Assembly: GCA_009733575.1 (NCBI GenBank) | Contig: ML769475.1 | Span: 62,001-126,000, forward strand | DNA from: Gymnopus androsaceus JB14 | Lineage: Eukaryota > Basidiomycota > Agaricomycetes > Agaricales > Omphalotaceae | DNA: 64,000 nt | Direction of reading: 5' to 3' | Shown here: one piece after another, positions 1 to 12,064 of the stretch | Layout of the letters: the number at the start of each line of letters is the position of its first letter | Numbering within the stretch: the first letter of the stretch is position 1 | Notes under the pieces: generated by a model | What the model was told of the DNA's origin: nothing | Databases searched by the model: none | What the model saw: only the letters and a program-made list of their open reading frames with translations | Made by a program: the position numbers and the translations under genes

Positions 1-526
1 AGGGGAGGAGGGATGGAAACAATGAGAGGCGGCGAGAGGGCGGCCGGAGGCCCAAGTGAGACTCGCAAAATCCAATGACTCCGACTATGGCTTCAAAGGT
101 AAATAAATGCGGTGCCAACTGGTGTTTTTCCTTTTTTTTCTTTTCTCTACTTGGATTCTAGTCATTTACAGCAACTCGATTCCAAATTTGATCGTGATTT
201 CTCGGAAATCCCTACATTGGCTTTAGTCTTTCCTTCCTAAGTGCTTCCTTCATGAAAATGCAACTCTGACAACTTATCCCAGCTTCATTCCAAATCCGAC
301 TAAAAGCAACTCCACTTGATTGAACTACGACCAGTTTGAGCATACATTTTGCTATGTATCATGTACATACTACATCGTTTTCGACACAGCTTAAATAATT
401 AGTCCTTGCAAGTCTAGTTCAAGCCATCTATTACCCTACCACTAAAATAATCCCAAATAAATAATAAAAGAGTGTGTCGGACAGATACGTCTGAAAGAAA
501 ATGAACGTGGTAACTTGTGAAAGTGA
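1..526. other. 3' flank, no gene seen
   Basis: No coding region is recognised here. The left edge is purine-rich. The stretch just left of the fruit-body gene is its likely 3' untranslated and terminator region, since that gene reads leftwards and ends at 527. Confidence 0.5.
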
Positions 527-2249
527 TCAAGTTGAAAGTGGGAGGAGTGATACATCGTCAACCCACACGAACGCCGGAGCGGGACTACCAACGAACTGAA
601 GGATATCGTTTCCTTGGGCAACAACAGTCGTCTGATATCCGATCCACTGGGATTGGTAGCCCGGGGTAATGGTGTCCACAGGGGTTCCGTTCCAGAGAAT
701 CTCCAAACTAGCACCGGCTTCGTCCGCTTCCTCCTCAGTGAAGGAGGTGGAGTAGAAGAATTGAAGGGTGTAGCTGACACCAGCCTCTGTCGTTATAGGG
801 GAAGCTGGAGCGAGGGTTCCCGAAAGAGTGTCAGCATTCGTAGCCGAGCCCAGGAGCGCGACGGAATGCCCGCTGTGTGCGAACTTTGCGTCGTCGAAGA
901 TGGAAGCATCGAAGTTTCCGTTACAGCAGGAGAAGTACCCACCCAGTTGGCGTAGCTGGAAGTGGAGCAGGCGGTCGCACCCGAGTCACATGTGTATCCC
1001 TCAAAGCCGCCGTCAACGATAGCATTCTGGCGCGAGTAACCTCGGGATTGGGTAACGACAAGGTCGCCTTGACCATAGTTGACGGCAGTGGATTCGTCAG
1101 CGACGAGATAGTACTGTAAATGCATGGGTAAGTATCTCTGTTAAAGCCCATGTTTGAATGAGAATACTTACCATAGAGCAAGTATAAGTGGTAGGAATTC
1201 CGTCGACAACAGCCCTCCAGATGTTGAAATATTGGCATGCTCCGCCTACGGGATCAGCACCGCGAGTATCACAAAGGGCGGCACATGCAGCGACGTCGTA
1301 CTGGTCGAGGAAGGCGAAGCCCTAGAAGGGAGAACGAGGATTAGAATGGGAAATCCAACTTGTAAAAGCGAGCAAGACTTACCATGTAGCCTGGAGCATT
1401 GTTAGCTCCGCCAGTGGGACCGAATACTTTACTATAGCCCTGAGGTGCCGCGGGCTCTGGGATCGATTTGAGAGCCCATCCACTGCTCTGTTGGATATAG
1501 TTAAGGGGAGCGGGAGCAGGATAGAGCTGTTGTCCTCCAAAGTTGGATTTTTCAATAGCAGTATGAACGTCGGCGTAAACAACGCATTTCAAGTTGGATC
1601 CTTGAGAGAAGACCAAATCCAACAAAGGATTCTCAAATTCGTAATACAAGTTGGCAAAAACTGTGAATTGATGTCAGTTTTACACCGAGAATTAGGATGT
1701 TGAACTACTGACCACAACCCTCTACGCTGTCGCAGTAATCAAGACAGTCGTCGACATCATAGGTGGCGTTGCTGACGACAGTGTAGGTCAAGTACGCAGT
1801 ACCTTCGATTGCTGCATCACGGTCGTCGGGTCCCGTTCCCGTTCCCGAAAATACCTGTTCATAGTTGTCGTTCCGGCGGGCAATCTCGTACAGACCACGG
1901 CGAGAGGACGTCGTATTGGTCGGAACCGTCTGGTTGACTAGATCTCCATCGACGGCAGTGATGGTGGTGTTGACAGCTGGTTGGGCTGGAGGAGCATCAG
2001 GGGCTGCACCCGCCTTCTGGTCGACTTGCTGAACGGTGGACACGATATTAGAGGTGTCCGTGGTAGTCCCGTTGAGGTTGGGCGGGTCAACAGAGGTAGC
2101 TGGAGCACTCTGAAGCGCAGGAATAAAGAGAGACTCTGTAAAGGCAACGTGAATGAGACAACAATGAGGACGCAACTCTGCGGAGAGAGCTTACCTGCGA
2201 AAGAGATCGCAAGGCAAGAAAAAGTTAGAAGAGATGAAAGTTGAACCAT
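527..2249 (-). pseudogene. Fruit-body-specific protein A-like secreted protein, copy A (frameshifted)
   Basis: Five exons can be traced by homology to the two other copies in this window: about 2249-2195, 2135-1713, 1660-1383, 1321-1172 and 1113-527. Exon 1 encodes a signal peptide starting MVQLSSLLTF. Exon 2 is a Ser/Thr/Pro-rich linker ending in the Cys-containing DCLDYCDSVEGC motif. Exons 3-4 carry the Cys-rich conserved core (YYEFENPLLD, GGACQYFNIW). Exon 5 is a beta-rich C-terminal domain beginning DGGFEGY and ending in WVDDVSLLP, which looks like a galactose-binding-type fold. The family resembles proteins named fruit-body specific protein A in mushrooms; its role is unknown but extracellular. 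Relative to copies B and C, exon 5 has two extra bases near 921-929. The frame is lost after YANWVGTSPA and a stop follows at 793-795, removing most of the C-terminal domain. The remainder of the domain is still readable downstream in the shifted frame, so the break is recent or a sequencing error. Confidence 0.8.
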
Positions 2250-2316
2250 AATGAATGTGAAGTGATTAGTGTGAGGATATTATTCTCGCTGCTTTATCTC
2301 AGGGAAAACTCTCTGC

Positions 2317-2323
2317 TTTTATA
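2317..2323 (-). promoter_or_regulatory. TATA box of copy A
   Basis: TATAAAA lies on the minus strand about 70 bases upstream of the start codon at 2249. Copy C has a TATAAAAG at the equivalent place (17792), which supports it as the core promoter. Confidence 0.6.
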
Positions 2324-3144
2324 GCTCTAGGAATTGTCCAATCATTATACAGCTCTCTGGCCACACGGGTCAATGCACGCTGAACCTCCGTGACCTAGAC
2401 ATGTTTTGGATGTCTAACCGTCAAGAAACCAGGAACTTTCATTTCTTGAAGGGATGCAACGATTGAAATCAAAGGATTGTGTTTGAATGGAATTATTAGT
2501 CTGACATCGAGAACGACGAACAATACCTCTGAGAACTTCTTCGAGCATTGGAGAATCTCTACATCTTATCCAAGTACAAGCAATTGCTATCTGTGGTGAG
2601 AAGGAATTTAATTCTGTGTTGTGCGACAGTCATGTCGTCGCGCGCGCAGGTGAATCTAGAATAGGAAAGATAAGTAATATCCAAAATTGGGCGAAATTGC
2701 ATGTCATGGCTTGCATGGATGCAGAACTTAGTTCACCCTGCGCAAAATGCATCGCACCTAAGTATTTCCGAGGGCCTATGGCCTGGCCTAGCCCCTGTTT
2801 TCAGTATGATACCTTGAGGCAGCAATCCCAGCCCTATGTCAGTTTAGTGGCACTCGATAGACTGCAGGATTTTGTTCTCTACAGCTCTTCCCGTGATCAT
2901 GATTCAGACTGAAAACCGATCAACTTCAGTTTAAGTTACCTCCTTGGTGTTGCTTCAGATGCTCTATCATTGACATGTCTTATCGACATATTTCTGGTTT
3001 TCACTGGGACAGGAAGAGCACCTCGATTAATGAAATTGACTGAAGGGCTAGTAGGCTAATAAGCTTACTCTCTGATACATTCGTTTTTGTGTTCAACGAT
3101 GTATATTCTCGATGTGACTCTTCCGCGTCGTCCTAGATCTAAGA
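2324..3144. other. 5' flank of copy A, no gene
   Basis: No recognisable gene. Around 2840-2890 there is an inverted match to the 5' flank of copy C near 17130-17230, so this is a duplicated promoter-side flank rather than unique sequence. Confidence 0.5.
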
Positions 3145-3500
3145 TGAGACTTTCTGTGGAAAATCGGAACCGGGAAAGGGGGTTGAAAGGCTCACAAGAT
3201 TGTGTCTGTCTTCATTGCAGTGTCCGCCACCGGGAATACTCTTCCTCCGACGTCTGAATCAATGAAAAGCCTTCCACATCGTGTTCAGCTTTTCAGCTAG
3301 AGAATTTCTGCGAATAATTGGCATCTGGTGAAAGGCTCAATGGACTGTCGTCAGGGTGTGTCACCGGAAATACTCTTAACCCGATTTCGTTGAAATGTTT
3401 TCCGCATTGTGCTCAGCTACAGTAGACGAGACTTTCTGTGGATAATTAGCATCTAGTTAGGCGGTCGATGAACTCACGAGATGATCCTACTGTGATTGTA
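3145..3500. repeat. Diverged tandem repeat, about 130-150 bp unit, ~2.5 copies
   Basis: Three successive segments share gagactttctgtgg / gagaatttctgcga, then aaaggctca, then gtgtc(c/a)ccgg(g/a)aatactctt, then ttccgcattgtgctcag in the same order. An inverted, diverged relative of the same unit lies at about 16730-16930, upstream of the copy C fruit-body gene. It appears non-coding. Confidence 0.6.
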
Positions 3501-3789
3501 GAAAGGCCAGAGCTAGTACACGCCGAGTATTCAGATCTGATTTACATAGCCAGTGAAGTGAGCAATGTTCGATTGTCTATAGTTCGTTACGGAAGGCCTA
3601 GATCGTACATACCTCTGGCGACGGGAATCGGGGATGTAGTAGGTCCGATTTTCAAAGAACTTGGAGAGCCAATAACAGTTTGTACAATGCTATTGTTTTC
3701 ATCCCTATCCTGATATCCCGCTCCTCTCTTGGTTATACCTTCATTCATCGTTGGACTGTGGTTCCTCCCGCTTCTTGTAACCTCCTTCC

Positions 3790-4560
3790 ACTTCAGCGAG
3801 CTCATTATTCCCCTCACTCATCAGTAACCTTCCGTGGTATTTCTTCTAGTCGCGGAGTCATCGTGATGGATATTTGCATCTGCGCAGACATGGGTGTTCA
3901 TAGATCGACGGGAAAGGAGAAATAGGGATATGGGGAGGGATCAGGATTTGTAAGGGTGAAGCGGGATATAGAGGAGAGCTGAGGAAGAGGAAGGACGGCG
4001 GTTACAGGAGAGTTACGGAGTAAGAAAGGAGAGACGGGAAACGGATGAAGGATGACTACAAAGAAAAAATGAGCGAGCAGGCAGGAATTAGAACTACCTA
4101 ACGATGCTAGACTATAATTCCATGAATTTCCATCGAGCCGAATGGAGATGTTCGTACGGAGCCGTACTAGTCACGGTCGAATCCAGAACCGAAATCGTAG
4201 TTCCATTCGCGCATCGAAAAGGGTTGGAGACCAAGAGATTTTAGACCCCGATTCTGAGTTTCGGAGTAGGTTAAAATCTATGTTGCATTCTTGATCGAAG
4301 AGAATGAGGAAGCTGAAGAATACGTCAGTCAACAATATCAATCCTTCCGGTGAAAGAAAGTACGCACCTAGCGTTAGACTGTGCAACGCCATATCGACTC
4401 TATCCTATCAAATTTTCTATCAATGACATCTATCCTCTCTAATCCTGATAGAAGGAAGGAAATAAACTTGATTCTTCAGACCGCTGCTCCCAGTCTAAAC
4501 GCCAATACAACCATATTCAGGCCCTTTACGAGTGGAGACCAAGGAGATATTGTGTTCGCA
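3790..4560 (-). pseudogene. Degenerate pam17 relic
   Basis: Minus-strand translation gives fragments matching the pam17 gene at 14140-15247. The stretch around 4470-4390 reads GLERIDVIDRKFDRIES against GLERIDAMDRQFYERIS. The stretch around 3860-3800 reads LRD, a stop, then KKYHGR against LRDQNKYRRK. Stops and indels interrupt every segment, so it is non-functional. It lies about 1.5 kb to the right of fruit-body copy A in the same orientation. The better-preserved pam17 lies similarly to the right of copy B, which suggests a direct segmental duplication of a fruit-body-gene plus pam17 unit. Confidence 0.65.
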
Positions 4561-6251
4561 GGTTACTTCAACTCAAATTCATTGTAGAGTACTAGCGTTG
4601 CGCATGAAACGTGCTGTTTTGATACCGAAGGAAGTGATTTATTACACAGCCCAGAATCCCAGACCTGTAGCGGAGAAAGAGCGTGAAGCATTGGAGGCGC
4701 TCGTAGGCGCTTGTATTAACGGATGGGCGCTTGTTTTCTTGACTACAATATTCAATATTCAATGCGGAAGGAGTAAGCAAAATACATGGAGTATACTTCT
4801 CGAATTTCCGATAACGGTCGATTTTTCCCGTGTTCCAGATGAAAATGGACTCGGAGGAGGTTAGTGGGAGGTATTTTCACCATAGAGTCAAAAGTTGTAG
4901 GTTTCGAAGGATTGGGAAACTACAAGTGAATAATTATGTTGGACCGCTAAGAGGTACGTCCTTTGGCCGCGATGGATGCAAAGAAAACCTTGGTTTTAGC
5001 CAAGATTACCAGCCCGTTAGGAGAACTTGTGAATATCATTTCCGCTGTGCCTTTTTGACAGTAAGTATACGACTCGTCTTTGGTAGCCAGAGCATCCCAA
5101 CTCGCGTACTACTACCAGTTGGAATAAAAGTTCAGATTCATTATTATAACCAGGCACCATCCTATCTCTTGATGAACAGAAGCGGTTACCAAATTATCCG
5201 AAATCATAGACCCCAATCCCCTCTCTTTCAATTCGGGTTCGCAGAGGCCGTACTTTGAGCCACGAGCATATTTCAAAGCGTTTTTGAAGTCTGAATCGAT
5301 GCTGGTTGTGTCTTCGGGCTGAGTTGACATCTGAATTGGGTTTCCTATTCATAGCAAGGAGATGTTGTGATCTAATTGACGGAAAGTTGTCAGAACTGAG
5401 CGCCGGAGCTCACTAGATGTAAATTAGATCCATGACGAGGTAAAGGTAGGGCTCAGTACCTGATGGCCTCCAAGGCTTCACCCGTCAATACCTCAGAGTC
5501 TAGCGGAGCAAGCTCTGTCTCAACCGCCCACTTGAGCGCGATTTTGTCAGACCATGGCCTTGCGTTCCCAATGATTCTTCTGCTTCACTGCAAGGCAGAA
5601 ATGGGCTAGGTCCTCATTGGTTGGTTTGCGATACTTTTCTTTGGATTTAGAGGTAGCTATACCGTCTTTGGAACGGGTGGCCATTGGGAGTTTGTCGGGT
5701 TTACTAGATGCGTGTACTGACGTGGTAGATGAAAAGAAAGAGTATGCTTGGCAATGGCATGGCGTTCCTGCACATGCGAGAGCTTCGGGATTGCCGAATT
5801 GGGAGGTAAGGCCGCTCCCTGAGCCGTTTGAAGTATCACCGTCGGCCGCTAAGGGAACCGGCTTCTTCATCCTTGTCTTCCCGTATAAAAACAGGAAAGT
5901 ACCAGCCAATCATACTTTATCCTAGTCATGTTCAAGAATGATTAGCTGGTGGCACAGAACACAAGCTGCAGCTCGAGGTCAAAGCGATAAGCGCCAGTCT
6001 GACGCACCGCGTCGGTTAGACACTCAACTCGTCCTCAACGCGTCCAATGGCTGTCGCATACAGTACGCTCTTGCGGATCAAGAACGATGCTCCTCCTTTC
6101 TCTGCTCTAGGGCATCCGCATCGGCTGTACTCAGCCACTACGACGCCTTCTACTATAGCTCCAGCGAAATCTCAGTCAACAGTAGGCTTACTGGGGGTTG
6201 TAACATATAATAGATAGACTAAGACATCTATTCGTTCTCGAAGTAATCTCT
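4561..6251. other. No recognisable gene
   Basis: Several ORFs of 60-140 codons occur on both strands, for example 5112-5330 minus and 5547-5909 minus. None shows a family motif, signal peptide or believable splice structure that I recognise. Some may be gene relics, as in the neighbouring pam17 remnant. Confidence 0.4.
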
Positions 6252-8998
6252 TCACAGTAAAGTTTGGAGCAGCTCAAAATTGGGAGTTCCAAACCCCTAA
6301 ATTTCGCATCAAACCTTAGTCCGAAGTCAACTCAAGAGACTCTTACCGTCAATGGATCCCATCCGATCCCAGCAGTGAACCCATTGGTACCGCAGCCTGG
6401 GTTGCTGCCATTTGAGATGTCACTATAAGGTGATGAGTAAGAACACAACTGATAAGAACAAAAATACTAACTTTAATCCTAATCAAACAGTGATTTTGGG
6501 ATTAACGATCAAGGATACTCGATCGAATAGTGCAACCATACCTTGATATCCTTTCTCGTAGAGCCAAGGATTTAAAAATCCAAGCGGTGGCCTTCCCTCG
6601 GAAATTAGATAGTCGTTGAGCAGTGCCACAACCGCTGCGAAAACAGGTGTACTAGCGCTTGTCCCTAGATTCTGCATCTTCCTGACCAGCCTCGATTGTA
6701 TGCAAGCTATTGAATAGCATTTGAATCAAATCAGGAGGCCACGAAACAGAATATAACACACCTATTCCCTTGTGCTGCGACATCTGGATACGCTCTCCCA
6801 CTGGTGTTGAACAGTCCTGGGTATAATGTCCCTTGGGCTTCAAGATATTGCATCACGACAGAGCTTTGATACGACGGACGGGAGAAATACTAGAGGAAAA
6901 CGAGTCAGATGGAGCTAGAAGTAGTGAGATCGGCCAAATACATTGCTGAAGCCTCCTCCAGTGGTAAATTGAGAACCTGGGGCAACACCAGAGGCTTCCT
7001 CAGGGAATCTGTACAGGTGATAATATAAGGTTTGTGAGAGGAAACGGTTTAGGCGACTTGGACTTTGGCTCACCCAACAGTACCACCCACTGTTGTCACT
7101 GCATTGTATTATGGGCAGTGAAAATAAGGGACTTGGATTATTGATGTAGCTTAGCTTACCGAAAGGACTAGCAGTCAACCGTGAATCATTGAGAAACTGG
7201 AACAAGATTTAATGCTCAAGCAGTACTCACCATGATGCAGGAAACAGTGGCTGGAATCGTGTCTGATTTGTTCCATCATTTGAAAGGCAGCTTCCGCCCC
7301 CGACACCAGCGTCGCCGGAGCCAAATAGTAAACTTTGTAGAGATCAGCAGTATCGCGGAAAATCCCAATGAGCGAAACGTACCTGACACCGCGCGCACCA
7401 AGTTGAGCAAACGAGTTGCATACACGGATAGCGTAGTCTGGTGGCACGCTTTGTTCATCATCTAGGAAGGGAGGAAATGTGTCTTGGATTGATTGGAGGA
7501 ATAACGGAAACTTTACAAACCAGCGTAACTGGTGCTGAATGTCTGGGGTGGATTGGTCTGATTCAAGACGTACATTACCCAATCAAGGTATCTAGTTGAG
7601 GCATAAGTAAGATAGCAGGACAACCTTTATCTGCGATTTGACCCACGGCTCATTTGTGTCATCAGGACTTAGAGAGTCAGGGATAAACGGAGGTTCACCG
7701 CCTGAAAAAAAAGCGTAGTTATTACTCCCAAATTGCAGCAAACCAGAATACAGACTCAGTTTGACATACCAACAGCATACACAACAATCGGTGTTGGATA
7801 TGATAAGGAATCTGCATGCTTGGGTTCAAGGATGTTCAGAATGAAAAGAAATTCCTGAGATCAAAACATGCCATACCTCGACATCTAATGTCCCCTCCCC
7901 CTGACAATCTGTCCCATACGTTCCATTATTCACAATTTCCACTGTAAATGAAGAGTTGATTGCATCTGGCTTGTACTCCTTGAAAAATGCCTGCAAGTCA
8001 TCCATATTCTGGCAGTCTCCCGCATAGCTTACAACACCGAGCGCATTTTGGTCAGTTGCTTGGGGAATATAGGTGTCAAAGTGGTAGAGACTCGAGAGAC
8101 ATGCAGGAGTCCAAAGATAGAAATCATCTTCGAATAAGCAAGAGGAGACATTCGGTGCAGACCCTGATGATGAAAGAGACGATTTGCTAGCAGCAGAAGA
8201 TTGTGCGCCAGATCGTCTCTTTTTCAAGGGATTGCCGATGTCATTTCTACTTTGGGAAGGGGAAATCAGGATGAGCTTTGAGGGTATATTCAGATGGAAA
8301 CGTACTCGGATGTTCCTGAACCAAAGTAAGTCGTCGGCTGAATCGTATCAATGTACTCCGTAAGTAAACCAGGCAAACTGTACTCAAGAGTCCGGATGAC
8401 TCTTCGTCCAGATGTCTGGTGATGGTAAATGTGGAATTCCGAGTTCAACATGACTTCTGCTTGAGACACAGGGACCGTAAAAGTAGCCCAGTCCTGTGCT
8501 GACGAGAGTGTTACGCTTCCGGAATCGATTGAGTGTGCGTGTAACCATTGGTTGAACATATCCAGGGCGTTGGAATGCGGCCTGGCAAAATCATCCACTT
8601 CTCTGAATTTACAGTATGTCAACAGAGCGAAGAGAGGGGAAAGAAAGGCGAACTCTTTAGAGAGATGAAGGCCGTAGTCCTGGTGGTTCGGATCGCTGAT
8701 CTTGTACAAGCGGTCAACTAGAATGAGAAATCGGCTCATGAAGCAAAAGAATCGAAGAGATGATTATAAGCGACAGACCTAGCGCAGTGATATTTCCTTG
8801 CTTTAGCCCGACATGCAACTTGATAGGATGTTCGGAATTAGCCCTCGATATCTGCTCCCACCCAGCCGGTATCTTAGTACCAAGAGAATCGGTGGTCCTT
8901 CGTGTGAGCTCCTTGGTCCATCGAGGATGCAAATTCGACGAAAAAACAGTTCCCGCTAGGGTAAATAAAAGTAGTTTGTGTAGGAGTGACTGAAGCAT
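6252..8998 (-). CDS. Sedolisin-type tripeptidyl peptidase (S53)
   Basis: A secreted acid serine-carboxyl peptidase, rebuilt from about 13 exons whose splice phases agree. It starts [16 protein letters not shown] (signal peptide). The N-terminal part is a pro-kumamolisin domain containing [13 protein letters not shown]. The catalytic Glu and Asp are in GEGTLDVE, the oxyanion Asp is in [10 protein letters not shown], and the nucleophile Ser is in LGTSASTP. The Ca-binding region reads [10 protein letters not shown] and the end is [10 protein letters not shown]. All four active-site residues are present. S53 enzymes normally have Gly or Ser where Leu precedes GTSAS here, a mild oddity. One exon appears to be only 8 nt (7160-7167), needed to give PASCPFVTTVGGT. 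Such enzymes act extracellularly at acidic pH in nitrogen acquisition; that role is family knowledge. No frameshift was found, in contrast with the flanking duplicated genes. Confidence 0.92.
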
Positions 8999-10365
8999 TA
9001 GGAAGAGCGATGGGTGGATTACGGTGATTTCTACTTATACAGTACGCAGTCTATAGCTTTGACAGAATCAATCTCAAATGCTATGAGTACCGGAGCAATG
9101 CCCGAGCCCACCACTAAATCAACAGTAAAATCTGAGTGAACATACCTCGGTCCTCCGGGTCTACTTACAAAGATCAAAACATTGACTTGCTATTAGCTGA
9201 CTCCTGCCGTCCTCCGAATCCCATCCGCTTTTCCATCACAACCCTACCATGACCCTACGCCGGACACAAATCTAAAACCGAGATGCATAACGGCCTTTCC
9301 AGCCCGCCCAGGAAAATGCGAGTTCGGAAACCTATACAGCTGTCTGCATCCAAGCATTCCCCAATCCGGAACAAAGAGGCTAAGCTCCAACTTTGACGCA
9401 CTTCAAGTTCCGGAATGTTCTTGGACGTTACATATGGCATATCGATGGGGGAATTGTAGAGCATAACGGTGGAAGTTATAGTGTATCCTACATACAAGCA
9501 GAAATTAGCTGCGAGAAGGCCCTGGCGGAGGAGGAAAAGGAATGACCAAAGACACTTACAGCAACGTCTATGCCCCAAGTACACCGATAACCATCATGAG
9601 TCTATGAGTAGACATCTGCAGCGTCTATTACAGACTCAATTGGTGTATCACGGATGGATGCCGCTATGCGATTCAAAGGGAAGACTATGGGTATCCAGGA
9701 AGTGGAGCTTTGTAAATTCGGCGTGAAGACACAGGATGTATGTAGAGTCTGTACGGATGCGACTATCTGATTTAAAAGAAGGATCATTAGTACTGGGCTT
9801 GGGATTGTTTTGAGGACGAGAAGCGAGTAAAGTTTCACGGAACTGACTGAATTGCCCCGACAGATTTGGCAAATACTGCAGATTTGAACTAGATTTGAGC
9901 TAGAGACACTCGAGACTAGGGATCTGCGAATGATTTACGGCCGGAAAATCTTGATGAATGCAGGGTAGGCGTGCTTGGATGCTCAGGTCAAATTATCAAG
10001 GCGTAGTAGTATGAATGATCGCATGAGTCATGAAGAGGGAGCATGTAAACTGTATACATCAAGTGAGTTAGAAGGACAGAGAATCAACATTGGAAGAACT
10101 AAACGCGCCTTTGCTCCAAGCTTGAACATTCTACAACGTCACCATCCTCGACCGTAGAAAATTTCCGTAAATTTCGAGGATTGTTGACATTCTACTAATA
10201 TTTCCTCTTATTCCTCGCGCACCTTGTCCCTTCTTCTGTTGTCTCGTCCCTCATGCTTTCGGGTAATTGGTATCGTGTTCAAAGTTGAAAAGCATAGATA
10301 AGCGCTCGTTTGCATCAAGGTCCTGAAGTTGATGCCTCTCTTGAAACGACCATCTCAATTCAACG
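8999..10365. other. Intergenic, possible membrane-protein relic
   Basis: No intact gene. On the minus strand between about 9820 and 9260 there are hydrophobic stretches (TSWIPIVFPLNRIAASI, FLLRQGLLAANFCLYVGY) broken by stops and frame changes. They are reminiscent of the membrane segments of fungal integral membrane proteins, but the match is too weak to name. The rest shows nothing recognisable. Confidence 0.3.
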
Positions 10366-11813
10366 ATGCACTTTTTTACCTTTGAAGATGTTCCTCCATC
10401 CCAACCAGCTGCTGTCGATGGAGATCTAGTCAACCAGACAGTCCCGACCACTACCTCTTCTTGCCGTGGCCTTGCACGCAGGAGCAACAATAACTATGTC
10501 CAGGTCTTTGGGGGAATGGGAACAGGACCCAATGACCGTGATGCAGCAGTCAAAGGCACTGTATACTTGACTTACACTATTGTCAACAATGCCACATACA
10601 ATGTTGATGACTGTCTTAACTACTGTGACAGCGTAGAGGGTTGTGGTTAGTAGTACAACATCCTAACTTAGTTTCTCAACATTAAACTGACAGCTCACAC
10701 ATAGTCTTTGCCAACTTGTACTACGAGTTCGAGAATCCTTTATTGGATTTGGTCTTCTCTGAAGGCTCCAATTTGAAATGCACTGTTTACGCTGACACTC
10801 ATTGTGCCACTGAAAAAACCAACTTTGGAGGTCAACAGCTCTATCCTGCTCCCGCTCCCCTCAACTACATCCAACAGAGCAGTGGATGGGCAGCTAAGTC
10901 TCTCGTAGAGCCTGACACACCTCAGGGCTATGATAAAGTATTTGGACCCACCAACAGAGCCAACAATGCTCCAGGCTACATGGTAAGTCTTGCTCACTTT
11001 TGGTTGGATTTCTATGTTGATCCGCTTGTTCCAGGGCTTTGCCTTCCTCAACAAGTACGACATGGATGCGTGTGCATCCCTCTGTGACACTCACGGTGCT
11101 GATCCAGTAGGTGGCGCATGTCAGTACTTCAACATCTGGAGGGCTCTAGTCAACGGAATTCCTACTACTTATACTTGTGCTATGGTACGTATTCTCGGTT
11201 AACAAAAAGTCCTTGAGCAGGGTGCTTACCTCCCTATGTATAGTATTTCATCCCCGCTGACGAGTCCACTGCCATCAACAATGGTCAAGGAGATCTTGTC
11301 ATTACCAAATCCCGAGGATATGTGCGCCAGAATGCTATTGTTGACGGTGGCTTTGAGGGGTACATGTGTGACTTGGGCGTGGACTTCTGCTTTACTTCCA
11401 GTTACACCAACTGGGTGGGCACTTCTCCTGCCGGCGGAGACCTAGATGCTTCCATCTTCAACTATGTACCTTACGCACACAATGGTTATTCTGTTGGGCT
11501 CTTAGGCACGGCTGATGGCACTGACACTCTTTTGGGAACCCTCGCTCCGGCTTCACCCATAGCGACAGAGGCTGGTGTAAGCTACACTCTTCAATTCTTC
11601 ATCTCCACCTCCTTCTCTGGCCAGGACGAAGCTGGTGCTAATTTGGCGATTATCTGGAACGGAAATACTGTGGATACCATTACCCCAGGTTATCAATCCC
11701 AGTGGGTTCTACATCAGTACACTGTTGTCGCACAAGGAAACAATGTGCTTCAGTTCATTGGTAGTCCTGCCCCTGGGTGGGTGTTCATTGACAATGTAGC
11801 CCTGTTGGCATGA
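10366..11813 (+). pseudogene. Fruit-body-specific protein A-like, copy B, 3' portion
   Basis: Exons corresponding to the second half of exon 2 and exons 3-5 of copies A and C (about 10393-10645, 10705-10982, 11035-11184, 11244-11813) read through without a frameshift and end in FIDNVALLA-stop. The Cys motifs DCLNYCDSVEGC and GGACQYFNIWRA and the C-terminal DGGFEGYMC domain are intact. The gene has no signal peptide: homology begins abruptly at the PPSQPAAVDGDLVNQ segment. The missing 5' half lies downstream on the opposite strand at 12065-12330. An ATG at 10366 could start a cytosolic product, but none is expected to be secreted. Confidence 0.8.
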
Positions 11814-12064
11814 TCACTTTCACAACTTTCATTATTATTTGGATGTATTTGTAAATTGTAAAACTTGTTATAATTGGGTTTATGTAGTTCAGTAGTATAG
11901 GGTAATGGATGATTTGAACTTAGCTTGCAGGAGCTTATTAAGCAATGCTGAAACCAATTTATATGTACAGCTAAAATGGGGAATGAATATTCAAAAGAGC
12001 TCCAATTATGTGGAATTATAAGTTTTGCATTTGCATAAAGGAAGTCTGTCTCTACAGTCAGGAT
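11814..12064. other. 3' flank of copy B, up to the inversion breakpoint
   Basis: An AT-rich 3' flank of the plus-strand half. Homology to the gene family resumes on the other strand at about 12065, which marks one breakpoint of the inversion. Confidence 0.5.

Noticed and set aside
5547..5925. Opposed 102-120-codon ORFs
   Set aside because: No recognised family or supporting splice sites. Both strands are open by chance.
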